A stretch of 64,000 nucleotides of DNA from Marinilactibacillus sp036039175. GTDB lineage: Bacteria; Bacillota; Bacilli; Lactobacillales; Carnobacteriaceae_A. Location of the stretch: the NCBI RefSeq assembly GCF_036039175.1, contig NZ_JAYXKP010000009.1:1-64000 (forward strand), written 5' to 3'. A model generated the notes under the pieces. That model did no database searches and was not told where the DNA came from. It saw only the letters and a program-made list of their open reading frames with translations. Below are positions 26,896-36,911 of this stretch, piece by piece (position 1 is the first letter of the stretch; each line of letters starts with the position of its first letter). The position numbers and the translations under genes are program-made.

Positions 26896-29010
26896 ATGAA
26901 AAATCAGAATTTCAAGCAGCAACTCAAAAACAAGTTACGCTCTTTTTGGATCTGGTTGAAGCCAATTCTATCTCGTTTAATGATTCGACTGCGTCGGACT
27001 TGGAAGAAATACCATTTAACCAAAAGTCTGATTCTATTCGGACTGACGGTTTCATTGGTTTTCAGTATCTATCTAGCTTATTTGGCTAAAACTGCTAACG
27101 TAAATGCACTTCGTGCAGGACTAGAACAGACGACGACGATCGTTGATGTTCAAGGAGAAGCAGCAGGTACGTTGTATGATCAAAAAGGAACATTCGTGGA
27201 ATTGGAACAGATTTCGCCAAATATTCAAGATGCCGTTACCTCTACTGAAGATCAGAGATTCTATGAGCACCGTGGATATGATATTAGAGGAATCGGAAGA
27301 GCCGGTATTAAATTTTTAACAAGTGGTAGAATTTCTGGAGGCGGGAGTACGATTACGCAGCAGTTAGCTAAAAATGCGTATTTGTCTGCAGATCAAACGC
27401 TTATCAGAAAACTTAGAGAATTGTTCTTGGCTATAGAGATTGAGAAACACTATAGTAAAGAAAATATATTGGAAATGTATTTGAATAATGCTTATTTTGG
27501 CAATGGTGTCTGGGGTGTTGAAGATGCTTCTTACAAATATTTCAATAAGTCAGCTGCTCAACTGGATGTAGCAGAAGCGGCTACTATAGCAGGAATGTTA
27601 AAAGCTCCCTCCAATTATAATCCGATTGATCATTATGATCGAGCGATTGATAGAAGAAATATTGTTTTAACCCTAATGGTTGATACGGAAAAGCTCACAG
27701 ACCAAGAAGCCAAGACGATTAGTCAGTCAGTATTAACCCTTTCGGATGGCTTTGCAGACGAAGATGGCTACCGTTATCCTTACTACTTTGATGCTGTGAC
27801 AAATGAAGCTGTTTATCGCTACGGTATAGCAGAAGAAGATCTTCTAAATAATGGATATACGATTTATACTTCGTTGAATCAGACCTATCAGCAACAGATG
27901 GATACGACTTACCAGAATAGCGCCTTATTTACAGATGCTTCAGATGGAACGGTTGTCCAAAGTGCTTCAATAGCGATAGATCCTTCAACAGGGGGCGTCA
28001 ATGCAGTTGTCGGTGGAAGAGGAGAATACACTTTCCGCGGGCTTAACAGAGCAACTCAAATGAAACGTCAACCTGGGTCAGTAATCAAACCGTTAGGTGT
28101 ATACGTTCCAGCCCTTGAGAATGGCTATGAAATTGATTCAATGTTACAAGATGAATTGACATCATATGGAGAAACCAATTATCAACCTACTAATTTATCA
28201 GGAACATATGCTGGCGAAGTGACGATGTATAATGCACTGTCAAATAGTTTGAATGCACCCGCAGTCTGGTTACTGAACGAGATTGGGTTGAATAAAGGTG
28301 TAGACAAATTAAAAGATTTTGGTTTACCTGTCAGTGACAAAGATATGCACTTGGGGGCTATTGCACTTGGTGGAATGGATCAAGGCGTTTCTCCAATGCA
28401 GATTGGGAGTGCTTATGCAGCTTTTGCTAATGGAGGAAGGCGTATTGACCCTTATTTTATTACAAAAATTGTGGATGCTACGGGAGCGGTTGTCGTAGAC
28501 CATACGAGACCAAAAGAGAAGCGTGTCATGTCGGAAAGTGTAGCGGAAGAGATGAATAGAATGCTACTGAATGTATATTCTTCTGGTACAGCACGTAATA
28601 ACCAACCAAACGGATATAGAGTTGCAGGGAAGACCGGAACAACTCAGACATCTAGTGGAACGGGCTCGACTGACCAATGGATTGTTGGAATGACACCGGA
28701 TATCGTGGTAACAAGTTGGATGGGATTCGATCAGACGACAGAAAACCACTACCTGACAAATAGTAGTTCACAAGGGATCGGAATGGTCATGAAATCTGAA
28801 TTAGAGCATATTCTACCCTATACAAGCCAAACGGCATATGCTGTAGAGGATGCAAATACAGAAGAAGTAGAAGCAGACAATAACCAAGAATTAATGGAGC
28901 AAGTGAACAAAGGAATTGAAGATACAAAAGAAGTGATTCGTAAAGGATCTTCTTACATCAAAGAGGGTGCTGGAAAAGTAGTGGAGTTTTTCAAAAATTC
29001 TGTAAGATGA
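26896..29010 (+). CDS. pbp2A: Class A penicillin-binding protein 2A
   Basis: Bifunctional peptidoglycan glycosyltransferase and transpeptidase of about 704 residues, very like pneumococcal Pbp2A. A cytosolic basic head with YHLTK is followed by one membrane helix (about 43-63). Glycosyltransferase motifs: TEDQRFYEH (about 112-120) and GGSTITQQLAKNAYLS. Transpeptidase motifs: SVIK (active-site serine, near 394), SNSLN, and KTGTT. The extracellular domain is followed by an amphipathic tail. Start choice: TTGAGGG precedes ATG 26896 by seven bases; a GTG at 26866 has no ribosome-binding site. Confidence 0.96.
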   Translation: MKNQNFKQQLKNKLRSFWIWLKPILSRLMIRLRRTWKKYHLTKSLILFGLTVSLVFSIYLAYLAKTANVNALRAGLEQTTTIVDVQGEAAGTLYDQKGTFVELEQISPNIQDAVTSTEDQRFYEHRGYDIRGIGRAGIKFLTSGRISGGGSTITQQLAKNAYLSADQTLIRKLRELFLAIEIEKHYSKENILEMYLNNAYFGNGVWGVEDASYKYFNKSAAQLDVAEAATIAGMLKAPSNYNPIDHYDRAIDRRNIVLTLMVDTEKLTDQEAKTISQSVLTLSDGFADEDGYRYPYYFDAVTNEAVYRYGIAEEDLLNNGYTIYTSLNQTYQQQMDTTYQNSALFTDASDGTVVQSASIAIDPSTGGVNAVVGGRGEYTFRGLNRATQMKRQPGSVIKPLGVYVPALENGYEIDSMLQDELTSYGETNYQPTNLSGTYAGEVTMYNALSNSLNAPAVWLLNEIGLNKGVDKLKDFGLPVSDKDMHLGAIALGGMDQGVSPMQIGSAYAAFANGGRRIDPYFITKIVDATGAVVVDHTRPKEKRVMSESVAEEMNRMLLNVYSSGTARNNQPNGYRVAGKTGTTQTSSGTGSTDQWIVGMTPDIVVTSWMGFDQTTENHYLTNSSSQGIGMVMKSELEHILPYTSQTAYAVEDANTEEVEADNNQELMEQVNKGIEDTKEVIRKGSSYIKEGAGKVVEFFKNSVR

Positions 29011-29127
29011 TCTAGTTCTTATTCTAAGAGAAAAGTGATTAATACTAGAATGGTATTCGGATTCATGATAAACTGAAAATAGAAAATAATCAGTTAATTA
29101 TCTGGTTATAAATGAAGGGATGAGAGT

Positions 29128-29469
29128 ATGGCGGTCAATATTTATGACACAGCTAACCAGTTAGAAAAAGAAATAAGAGAAACAGAACAATTTGTAACAT
29201 TGCAGGAATCTTTCAAAGCAGTACAAAGTGATGAAGAAGCTAGTGCAATTTTCAATGAATTCAGAAATGTACAACAAGTACTCCAACAAAAACAAATGAC
29301 TGGGCAAGAAATAACTGAAGAAGAAGCACAACAAGCCCAAGAAATTTCAGGTAAAATCGGAGAGAACGAAATCATTTCTGGTTTACTTGAAGCGGAAAAA
29401 CAAGTTGGACAAATGATAGACGATATCAACCAAGTTGTTTTGAAACCTGTTCGCGAATTATATCAGTAA
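29128..29469 (+). CDS. yheA: YlbF/YmcA-family protein (YheA-like)
   Basis: A 113-residue, all-helical protein of the YlbF/YmcA/YheA family. Bacillus relatives YlbF and YmcA bind RNase Y and steer its specificity; YheA's role is not established. Sequence shows AVNIYDTANQLEKEIRETEQ and Gln/Glu-rich helices typical of the family, with no catalytic residues. It lies next to yhaO-yhaN-yhaM, as in Bacillus, and is ended by its own terminator. Confidence 0.88.
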   Translation: MAVNIYDTANQLEKEIRETEQFVTLQESFKAVQSDEEASAIFNEFRNVQQVLQQKQMTGQEITEEEAQQAQEISGKIGENEIISGLLEAEKQVGQMIDDINQVVLKPVRELYQ

Positions 29470-29490
29470 AATTAAAAGAGTTGTTAAGTG

Positions 29491-29524
29491 AAAAGAGCTT
29501 GCTGAAAGGTGAGCTCTTTTCATT
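29491..29524 (+). terminator. Terminator after yheA
   Basis: Perfect 9-bp stem AAAAGAGCT/AGCTCTTTT (29491-29499 with 29512-29520), followed by CATTT. It covers the GTG at 29509 that could be misread as the yhaO start. Confidence 0.8.
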
Positions 29525-29577
29525 TAGATTTAAAAAGAACATACGTACCCAGAAGGTTTGAGAGGATTGAAGAAAGT

Positions 29578-30798
29578 ATGATCAAATTTATTCATGCAGC
29601 AGACTTGCATCTGGATAGTCCGTTCTCAGGACTCAAAAGTCTGCCCAAAAAAATTGTGGAGATGATTCAGCAATCCACCTTTCAGTCTTTAGCGACTATT
29701 GTGTATTCCGCAATACATAACCAGGTAGACTTTGTTGTCTTTTCGGGAGACATTTACGATTTAGAGGATCGTAGTGTGAAAGCTCAAGTGCAATTCAAAA
29801 AAGAGATGGAACGCTTGAATAAAGCAAAAATACCTGTTTATATTATCCACGGTAATCACGATTTTATTGGAGATGAAAAGCTCCATTTATCTTTACCTGA
29901 GAATGTAAAAGTATTTGATGCCAGTGTAGAAACCGTCCGTATGACAACAAAAGGCGGAGAAAGCGTTGCGGTATCAGGATTCAGTTATGGTGAAAGATGG
30001 ATCACGGAACGCATGATTACAGACTACCCTAAAAGACACACGCAAATAGATTTTCATATTGGTTTATTGCACGGATTTCAAGAAGGAATCAATAGTGAAC
30101 ATGCACGCTACGCTCCTTTCACGCTGGATGAGTTAAAAGAAAAAGGCTACGATTACTGGGCGCTAGGACATATTCACGTCCGGAGTAAAGTCTCTGATTT
30201 TCCACTAGCCTATTATCCCGGAAACATTCAGGGACGCAATAAAAAAGAAACCGGTGAAAAAGGTTACTTGATGGTTGAGCTTAAAAAGAATGCTTCTGCT
30301 GAAATTGAATTTTATTCTAGTGCGTCTATTGTCTGGGAAAAAGTGGTGGTAGATGCCGTAAAACTAAATGATATGGATGCGATTTATAAGCTGATTCAAG
30401 AATCATTACCGTCGATTGAATCTGCACAATTTCACTATCTTATCTCGCTAGAGTTACAGGTCTCTGAAGACATTAAAGACACATTACTGAAAAAAATTAG
30501 CCAAGATCAATTTATTGAAGCGCATCATTTTTTTGAAGATGCCCAATTTATCTGGATTGCAAATTATAAAGTTTCTCAAATTAAATCAAATCACAATGAT
30601 TCAGATCTGCAATCACTTTTTCCAGAGGCTTTTCAAGAAGTTCTCTCAGAGCTTTCAGAAGAAGAAGGATTCAATGAATTAACAACAGATTTCTTTGACC
30701 AGTCTAAGTTTTCTAGGATATTAGAGGAAAGATCGGTGACTTATAGAGAAGAAATGATTAGAGAAGCTTTATCAGAGTTGCGCAATCAGTCGATTTAA
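29578..30798 (+). CDS. yhaO: SbcD-like exonuclease subunit YhaO
   Basis: Calcineurin-like nuclease of about 406 residues, the Mre11/SbcD-type member of a YhaO-YhaN pair. Metal motifs: HAADLHLDSPF (5-15), GDIYD (about 57-61), HGNHDF (about 92-97), LLHGF and GHIHV. It probably cleaves DNA ends, with YhaN as ATPase partner; a role in repair is inferred from family. Start choice: ATG 29578 begins the conserved MIKFIHAADLH; the longer GTG version would run through the yheA terminator. Confidence 0.92.
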   Translation: MIKFIHAADLHLDSPFSGLKSLPKKIVEMIQQSTFQSLATIVYSAIHNQVDFVVFSGDIYDLEDRSVKAQVQFKKEMERLNKAKIPVYIIHGNHDFIGDEKLHLSLPENVKVFDASVETVRMTTKGGESVAVSGFSYGERWITERMITDYPKRHTQIDFHIGLLHGFQEGINSEHARYAPFTLDELKEKGYDYWALGHIHVRSKVSDFPLAYYPGNIQGRNKKETGEKGYLMVELKKNASAEIEFYSSASIVWEKVVVDAVKLNDMDAIYKLIQESLPSIESAQFHYLISLELQVSEDIKDTLLKKISQDQFIEAHHFFEDAQFIWIANYKVSQIKSNHNDSDLQSLFPEAFQEVLSELSEEEGFNELTTDFFDQSKFSRILEERSVTYREEMIREALSELRNQSI

Positions 30799-30813
30799 AA
30801 GGAGTAAGAAAAG

Positions 30814-33615
30814 TTGAAGATTAAAAACCTAATGATATACGGATATGGGAAATGGATTGATCAGACCTTTGATTTCTCTAGTGATTTTCATGTCGTTTTT
30901 GGACAGAACGAAGCCGGGAAATCAACTATTATGTCATTTATTCATAGTATTTTATTTGGTTTTCCAACCAGACATAGTGCACTGCTCAGGTATGAACCTA
31001 AAGATAGTAGTCGATATGGCGGGAAAATCATAATAGAGGATGAGCGATTTGGAATTGTCAGCATTGAACGGGTGCAAGGAAAGTCGACGGGCGATGTAAC
31101 AGTCCTTATGGAAGACGGGACAACTGGAAGTGAGGCTTTACTCCACAAAATTTTATATGGTATAGATCGTACCTTGTATCAGTCAGTATTTTCTTTTCAT
31201 TTAAAAGGAATCGAACGTGTGGAAGATATGACAAAAGATCAAATGAACCGTTATTTTCTGAGTGCCGGAGCTTTAGGAACAGAACAATTTCTACAAAAAG
31301 CTGATCAGTTCAAGCAAAAAGCAAATGGATTATACAAGCCAACCGGACGTGTGCCAAAAATCAATCAAGTACTAAAGGGACTAGAAGAAAAGCAAGCTGC
31401 TATGGAGTTAGCAAAAAGTAAAAATGCAGAATACCTAGATCTACTGCAAAAAGTAGAAGGATTAAATCAAGAAATTGAAGAACAGGAACGCACACAAAAA
31501 GAGTTAAATATAAGAATCCAAAAACTCAAGCAATTTGAACAGAACTTCGAAGCGGTTGAAACAATCAAGCAGCTTGAAAAAGAAATTGAGCAGTTAAATA
31601 CTTCTAAACTTAATGAGAATAGTCTTTACGAGATGAATACGTTAAACAAACAAATAGAAGATATTCAAAAAGAAATTAGAACTCAGCAAGCATTACTTAA
31701 GGGGTTCGAAGAGGAATATGAGCCGACTAGTCAATTAATCTTATACCAAGAACATGAGCAAAGTATAGATGCCTTAGCTGTTCAAATTGGTTCGATTGAT
31801 GACTTGATTAGAGAGCAACAGTATGTTTACAAAGAGTTAGAAAAAGCGGAACAAGAAATCACTAAGAAACGGATACAGCTAGATTTATCTAGTGATGAAC
31901 AGGTTCCAACTGCCCTAACGAAGGCTGAAAAAGAAACCTTAGTAGAATGGCAGCGCGAAATGAATCATAAAGAGAGTGGAATAAATCTACTTAAAGAAAA
32001 ACTGACGACTATTGGATTCAAGATCAGTTCTCTTGAAGAGTCCATTGATCAGCTAGAACAAAATCTCTGGTCTAATGAACAATTTAGAAAAGAAGAAGAT
32101 CATTTTGAAGCAAAACCAGCGACTCGTTCTCAAGCTATTCAGTTAAAAAAAGAAATGAGCATCATACTTGTTTCGATAGTATTGATTATAAGTATATTTT
32201 TATTGGATTTACCTTTTATGCTCTTATGGAGTTTGCTAGCCGTTAGTCTCATAATCGGTAGTATTTTCAGTATATGGAAAAAAATGCATAAAAAAAATCA
32301 AGATTCTGCACAAATATCCTATGAAGACTATATTCATCAAAAAGAAATCCGCAGACAATGGCGAGACTATTTATTTAATAGCGATAAACTTGAAAGTGAG
32401 AAACAATCCTTACATTCAGAAATAGCTATTCTAGAAACTGAAATTGAAAACATACAGAGTGGCTGGACTAAATTCAAAGAAGATCGATTAGCAGGATATC
32501 ATACTGTATTATCAACGGTATTGCAATTTGAAGAAGTGCTTAGTAAACTTCGTGCTAGTGAGCGTGAACGGGATAAAGTGCGCGATTATTTGGAAGAATT
32601 GAAAACAGCATTATTTCTTAAAACAGAACAGTTTGATCAAGTATCTGAATTATTTTTCGAAGAAGATACACCTACTGAGAAAATAACAAAATTCAAAACG
32701 TTTTATCAACAAGTTAAAGAAGAAAGAAATCAGTTACAGCAATACATGATTGAGAGTCAAGAAGCAAGAAGGTCACTGAATCGCTCGATTGAATTGGAGA
32801 AAACGATTCTTAGAAAAAAACAGCAACTGTTGCAAGAGGCAGGGGCAGATTCCGAAGAGGTATTTAGGCATTTATATGGTATATTAAAACAAAAGAATGA
32901 AAAAGAAGAAAGATTAAAAGTGCTTAAAGAACAACTGCCTGAAAACCATTCGGAGATAAAAGCAGATTCGATAGAAGACGTCCGATATCAAGAAAAGCAA
33001 TTACAACAAGAAGTATTGAATATAACTACGAGTATAAAGAGCTACACTCAAGAAAAGATAGAAATCGAAGTTCATATCAAAAGACTGGAAGAGGGTGGAG
33101 AGTATACAACACTACTACAGGAATTTGAGAATGAAAAGAGCCATTTACAAGAATTAGTGAATAGCTGGGTAACCAATAAATTGGCTTCTAATATAATCGA
33201 AAAAACCCTCAAATACGCTAGGAAAGATCGATTCCCCCAAACAATAGTGGATGCTGAAAACTATTTCAGTTATTTAACGAAGGGCAAATATACTAAAATC
33301 GTTATAGATGATGAAACGGTCTTTATATTAGATAATGAAGGTCACTATTTTAGAGCAGATGAACTTTCAAGAGGAACAGCCGAACCCTTATATGTTGCAT
33401 TAAGATTAGCCTTTATTAACAATATCAAAGACACTATTCTTATGCCGTTACTTGTAGATGACGGATTCGTAAATCTAGATTGGACTCGAAGAACACGAAT
33501 GTATGAACTGTTGAAAGAAATCAGTCAGACAACACAAATCATCTACTTCTCATTTGATGAACAGTCACTTGAATCTCTAGAAGATGGTCAGAAAACAATT
33601 TTAACTAAAGTATAA
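30814..33615 (+). CDS. yhaN: SMC/Rad50-like ATPase YhaN
   Basis: ATPase of 933 residues partnering YhaO. N-terminal Walker A GQNEAGKSTIMSFI (about 30-43), two long coiled coils (about 180-300 and 510-790), and C-terminal motifs ELSRGTAEPLYVALRL with MPLLVDDGFVN as signature and Walker B. Unusually for SbcC-like proteins, but typical of YhaN, a pair of membrane helices interrupts the centre (about 448-487). TTG start with AAAGGAG upstream, 16 bases after yhaO. Confidence 0.93.
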   Translation: MKIKNLMIYGYGKWIDQTFDFSSDFHVVFGQNEAGKSTIMSFIHSILFGFPTRHSALLRYEPKDSSRYGGKIIIEDERFGIVSIERVQGKSTGDVTVLMEDGTTGSEALLHKILYGIDRTLYQSVFSFHLKGIERVEDMTKDQMNRYFLSAGALGTEQFLQKADQFKQKANGLYKPTGRVPKINQVLKGLEEKQAAMELAKSKNAEYLDLLQKVEGLNQEIEEQERTQKELNIRIQKLKQFEQNFEAVETIKQLEKEIEQLNTSKLNENSLYEMNTLNKQIEDIQKEIRTQQALLKGFEEEYEPTSQLILYQEHEQSIDALAVQIGSIDDLIREQQYVYKELEKAEQEITKKRIQLDLSSDEQVPTALTKAEKETLVEWQREMNHKESGINLLKEKLTTIGFKISSLEESIDQLEQNLWSNEQFRKEEDHFEAKPATRSQAIQLKKEMSIILVSIVLIISIFLLDLPFMLLWSLLAVSLIIGSIFSIWKKMHKKNQDSAQISYEDYIHQKEIRRQWRDYLFNSDKLESEKQSLHSEIAILETEIENIQSGWTKFKEDRLAGYHTVLSTVLQFEEVLSKLRASERERDKVRDYLEELKTALFLKTEQFDQVSELFFEEDTPTEKITKFKTFYQQVKEERNQLQQYMIESQEARRSLNRSIELEKTILRKKQQLLQEAGADSEEVFRHLYGILKQKNEKEERLKVLKEQLPENHSEIKADSIEDVRYQEKQLQQEVLNITTSIKSYTQEKIEIEVHIKRLEEGGEYTTLLQEFENEKSHLQELVNSWVTNKLASNIIEKTLKYARKDRFPQTIVDAENYFSYLTKGKYTKIVIDDETVFILDNEGHYFRADELSRGTAEPLYVALRLAFINNIKDTILMPLLVDDGFVNLDWTRRTRMYELLKEISQTTQIIYFSFDEQSLESLEDGQKTILTKV

Positions 33616-33652
33616 ACGAGTTATGGATAAAAACCTGAAAGGGATGAGTATA

Positions 33653-34609
33653 GTGGAGAAAAAATTATATGAACATCGCATGGATGAGCAAGTAAACTTG
33701 TTCTTGCTAATCAAGTCATCAGAAGAAAAGACGACTAGAAATGGAAAACCATATCTAGCTTTTACTTTTCAGGATACGAGTGGTGAAATGTCGGCTAATT
33801 ACTGGGATGCTTCTGAAGAAGATGTTGAAATTTTCCGTTCTGGTGCTGTCGTTAAAGTGAATGGAAAGAGAGAAGAGTATAAAGGGAGCCCGCAGTTAAA
33901 AATCAATGCGATTCGAGTAGCTACAGAAGGTGAACCAGCGAATCCTGAACTTTATGTTGAAAGGGCACCTATCAAGAAAGAAAAAATGATTGAACAATTC
34001 AATAAGGCGATTTTTGATATTACGAATGCGAATATGAATCGAATTGTTCGACATATTATGAATAAATACCAGAAAGACTTTTTCCAGAGCCCAGCTGCTA
34101 AGACTAATCACCATGCTTTTTTAGGTGGTTTGGCCTATCACACGATTTCTATGCTTGGAATCGCGCGTTCAATTGTGGAGCAATATGACTTTTTGGATCA
34201 GTCTTTACTCTTTTCTGGTCTAATCCTTCATGATGTTGGGAAAGTGGTGGAATTGTCCGGACCAACTGCCACAGAGTACACGCTTGAAGGTAAGTTGATT
34301 GGACACATTGTAATTGTACACGAAGAGATCTCTAAAGCTTGTCAGCAACTGAAAATTGATGAATCAAATGAAGATGTTGTTTTATTAAAACATATGGTGT
34401 TGTCTCATCATGGACAGTTGGAGTATGGATCTCCTGTCAGGCCGCAAGTTCCCGAAGCAGAAGCCCTTCACTACATTGATCAGATTGATGCTAGAATGAA
34501 TATGCTCCAATCAGCAATCAACAAAACGGAAAAAGGAGCATTTTCAGAACGACTTTGGGCTATGGAGAATCGATCTTTTTATCGTTCAAACCTTTCGGAT
34601 AAATTGTAA
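33653..34609 (+). CDS. yhaM: 3'-5' exoribonuclease YhaM
   Basis: 3'-to-5' exoribonuclease with OB-fold and HD domains, about 319 residues. The N-terminal OB domain carries LAFTFQDTSG...ANYWDA; the HD domain has HHAFLGGLAYHT and ILHDVGK. Substrates in known systems are RNA 3' ends, with short trimming. Start choice: AAAGGG (33638-33643) is nine bases before GTG 33653; ATG 33623 and ATG 33644 are in frame but poorly placed. It continues the yhaO-yhaN run, overlapping none, with a gap of some 37 bases. Confidence 0.92.
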   Translation: MEKKLYEHRMDEQVNLFLLIKSSEEKTTRNGKPYLAFTFQDTSGEMSANYWDASEEDVEIFRSGAVVKVNGKREEYKGSPQLKINAIRVATEGEPANPELYVERAPIKKEKMIEQFNKAIFDITNANMNRIVRHIMNKYQKDFFQSPAAKTNHHAFLGGLAYHTISMLGIARSIVEQYDFLDQSLLFSGLILHDVGKVVELSGPTATEYTLEGKLIGHIVIVHEEISKACQQLKIDESNEDVVLLKHMVLSHHGQLEYGSPVRPQVPEAEALHYIDQIDARMNMLQSAINKTEKGAFSERLWAMENRSFYRSNLSDKL

Positions 34610-34857
34610 AAATCAGTACAACTTCAATTATTATTCAAACTCATGAATAATGTGTAAATATTCTTAGCATTTTAGTGAAAAGCGGGTTTTTATTGTGACA
34701 TAGGTTTAAAAATCATCAATGCTGTGGTATATTAATCAAAGAATAGAAGAGTAAAACAAAGCGAATTGATGGAAAGCTGTCATAAAATGAGCTTGTATAG
34801 ATTTGCTAAATGTTTTCGATTTTAAAACTTATAGAAGTAGGATGTGTAAAGTAAAAT

Positions 34858-35892
34858 ATGAAAAAATGGTTAATCGCTACAATGGCTTGTTCAGGAATAT
34901 TACTTGCAAGTTGTTCTAATAGCCCAGAAGTTGCTTCTACCGAAAACGGAAGAATTAGAGAAGATGCACTATATGATCGTATGAAAAATGAAGTAACGCA
35001 ATCTGGTCAAAAATACGGAGAACAAATGCTTCAACAAATGTTACTTGAAGATATTTTAGAAAATGCTCATGGTGATCAAGTATCAGAAGAAGATGTTGAT
35101 GCTGAATTTGAATCAGAAGCTGAACAATATGGTGGTGTTGACCAGTTCGAGGAACTGATTGCGAACCAAGGGTTAGAAGTTGATGAGTTAAAGAAAACAA
35201 TGCGTACATCTCTATTAGTTGAAAAAGCTATTACAGAATATGCAGATTTCTCTGATGAGGATATCCAAGAAGCATATGATAATTATGCAGTAAACAATAC
35301 AGTTGCACATATTCTTGTTGAAGACGAAGAAACTGCTAATGATATTATCGGACAGTTGAATGATGGAGCAGATTTTGCTGAACTTGTTCAAGAATTCTCT
35401 ACAGATACCGCTTCAGTAGCAAATAATGGTGAAATGGAATTAGTAGAAGGTCAGTTCGTTCCTGAGTTTGAAGAAGCTGCGAATGCTTTGGAAAACGAAG
35501 GTGACATCACTCAAGAACCCGTTCAATCAGAATTTGGATACCACATTATTAAGTTAGTTAGTGTAGGAGAAAAAGGCTCGCTTGAGGAAGAGAAAGCTAC
35601 GATTCAAGAGAATATGATTGCTGAGAAATTAGCAGATCAAGCTTACGTTCAAGAAGTGATCTCTTCTTTAGTAGCAGACGCTAACGTGCAAATTGCTGAT
35701 GAGGACCTGAGCAATGCCATGAGCGCTTATATGGAACCGGCGATGGGAGAAGAACAGCCAGTTGAAGAAGAAATACCGGCTGATGATACAACAGATATGG
35801 AAGAAAACACAGAAGAAAATTCTGATGAAAACACAGATACAGAAGCAGATACGGAAACAGATACAGAAGAAAACACAGAAGATTCAGAATAA
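34858..35892 (+). CDS. prsA: PrsA-like lipoprotein foldase (parvulin)
   Basis: Extracellular peptidyl-prolyl isomerase that helps secreted proteins fold. 344 residues. Signal peptide MKKWLIATMACSGILL with lipobox LASC and lipidated C19. The parvulin domain covers about 133-230 (AHILVEDEETA ... EFSTDTASVANNGE ... FGYHIIKLV). The final 60 residues are Glu/Asp/Thr-rich imperfect repeats, probably flexible at the surface. The overall sequence is strongly acidic. A long, AT-rich 250-base region upstream contains an extended -10 TGGTATATT (34735-34743). Confidence 0.95.
   Translation: MKKWLIATMACSGILLASCSNSPEVASTENGRIREDALYDRMKNEVTQSGQKYGEQMLQQMLLEDILENAHGDQVSEEDVDAEFESEAEQYGGVDQFEELIANQGLEVDELKKTMRTSLLVEKAITEYADFSDEDIQEAYDNYAVNNTVAHILVEDEETANDIIGQLNDGADFAELVQEFSTDTASVANNGEMELVEGQFVPEFEEAANALENEGDITQEPVQSEFGYHIIKLVSVGEKGSLEEEKATIQENMIAEKLADQAYVQEVISSLVADANVQIADEDLSNAMSAYMEPAMGEEQPVEEEIPADDTTDMEENTEENSDENTDTEADTETDTEENTEDSE
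35801..35889 (+). repeat. Imperfect GATACAGAA/GAAAACACA repeats at prsA 3' end
   Basis: Short imperfect repeats such as GATACAGAA and GAAAACACAGAAG encode the Asp-Thr-Glu/Glu-Asn-Thr-rich tail of PrsA. Length changes would stay in frame when whole units are gained or lost. Confidence 0.7.
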
Positions 35893-35911
35893 TCTTCTCT
35901 TATTTCATAAT

Positions 35912-35948
35912 AAAAAGAAGGCCTGCCATTTGGCGGGCCTTCTTTTTA
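35912..35948. terminator. Terminator between prsA and leftward ytxH
   Basis: AAAAAGAAGGCCTGCC pairs with GGCGGGCCTTCTTTTT; the stem is flanked by A runs on one side and T runs on the other, so it can stop transcription of prsA and of the leftward hit-ytxH pair. Confidence 0.93.
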
Positions 35949-35955
35949 TATGTCA

Positions 35956-36315
35956 TTATTTCACAGTCGTACTTTTAATATTCACAGTCGCTACTTCAAT
36001 ATCTTTACTGATTTTGTCAGTTTTTCTTTGAATTCTTTCTATTCTCGGTTGAGCTTCATACATATATTCATTCGAAAGAGCTTGGATATCTGTGATGAAT
36101 TCAGTCTGTAATTTCATTCCTTCGTCCGTTAAATTTTGCATGGCTGCTTTCAAGTCACTGACTTTGTCATTTACATCCTTTACGTGATCGGTCGTATCAT
36201 CGATATAATTTTTCAGTTTTTCTTGATTTTCTTTACCTGATCTAGGTGTTGTTAATAATCCGTACGTACCACCTAGAATGATTCCGCTTAAACTTCCTAG
36301 TATAAAATGTTTCAT
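35956..36315 (-). CDS. YtxH-domain membrane-anchored protein
   Basis: A 119-residue protein with an N-terminal glycine-rich membrane segment GSLSGIILGGTYGLLTTPRSGK, the standard YtxH pattern, then a long amphipathic helix region. It matches YhaH/YtxH-type proteins of Bacillus, which are stress-linked but not functionally defined. Its ATG overlaps the stop of hit as ATGA, so it is translationally coupled to hit. Localisation to the membrane is inferred. Confidence 0.85.
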   Translation of the reverse strand: MKHFILGSLSGIILGGTYGLLTTPRSGKENQEKLKNYIDDTTDHVKDVNDKVSDLKAAMQNLTDEGMKLQTEFITDIQALSNEYMYEAQPRIERIQRKTDKISKDIEVATVNIKSTTVK

Positions 36316-36749
36316 TTTGTCATTCCCTCCAATGCCTTTATTAATTCTGATTGTATGTTATCTAATTCTGCATCAGTGTATTGATCAGAATTGTCTGACC
36401 ACTTCAGACCGAAGTCATCATTTTCACTGTATCTTGGCAATAAATGAATATGACTATGGAAAACTGTCTGCGAAGCGACCGCCTCATTGTTCATTAAAAT
36501 ATTTAACCCTTTAACGTCAGGATTGTGTTCTTTAACGGCTTTTGCCACTATAGGAAGACTTGAAAATACATTTGCTGCCAAATCTTCATCGTATTCAAAA
36601 ATGTTTCGAACGGGTTTCTTTGTAATGATCAATGTGTGACCTCTAGTAACTTGTGACAAATCCATTATAGCAATCACATGCTCATTCTCAAAAATTTTAC
36701 GAGCAGGAATTTCTTCCTTTATAATTTTAGTGAAAATACTGTCTGTCAT
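36312..36749 (-). CDS. hit: HIT-family nucleotide hydrolase
   Basis: Histidine triad protein of about 145 residues. The triad HSHIHLLPRY is clear near residue 100; family members hydrolyse AMP-lysine-type or AMP-X phosphoramidates. Start choice: GAGG lies seven bases before ATG 36749; ATG 36755 (two codons upstream) directly abuts the site. It is divergent from ecsA, as in Bacillus, and co-transcribed with the ytxH-like gene. The role in the cell is not firmly known. Confidence 0.95.
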   Translation of the reverse strand: MTDSIFTKIIKEEIPARKIFENEHVIAIMDLSQVTRGHTLIITKKPVRNIFEYDEDLAANVFSSLPIVAKAVKEHNPDVKGLNILMNNEAVASQTVFHSHIHLLPRYSENDDFGLKWSDNSDQYTDAELDNIQSELIKALEGMTK

Positions 36750-36911
36750 TTTCATTCCTCATTTCGTTTTAACGATCATCTATATGATCTCATGATTTAT
36801 TCTAGTTTAGCATAGAATCTAGCAATTTAATAAAAAGAAGCCTATTTCTTCCTCAGCTCTATTTGAACTTATGGTAAAATATAGAGAACTCGAATAGGAG
36901 GAAGTTTAAAT

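Noticed and set aside
29509..29577. Upstream GTG start for yhaO
   Set aside because: It would make a 23-residue N-terminal extension encoded across the yheA terminator; the conserved protein starts at 29578.
34630..34651. Hairpin ATTATTC/GAATAAT after yhaM
   Set aside because: Weak AT-only stem with no T run; not enough to call a terminator.
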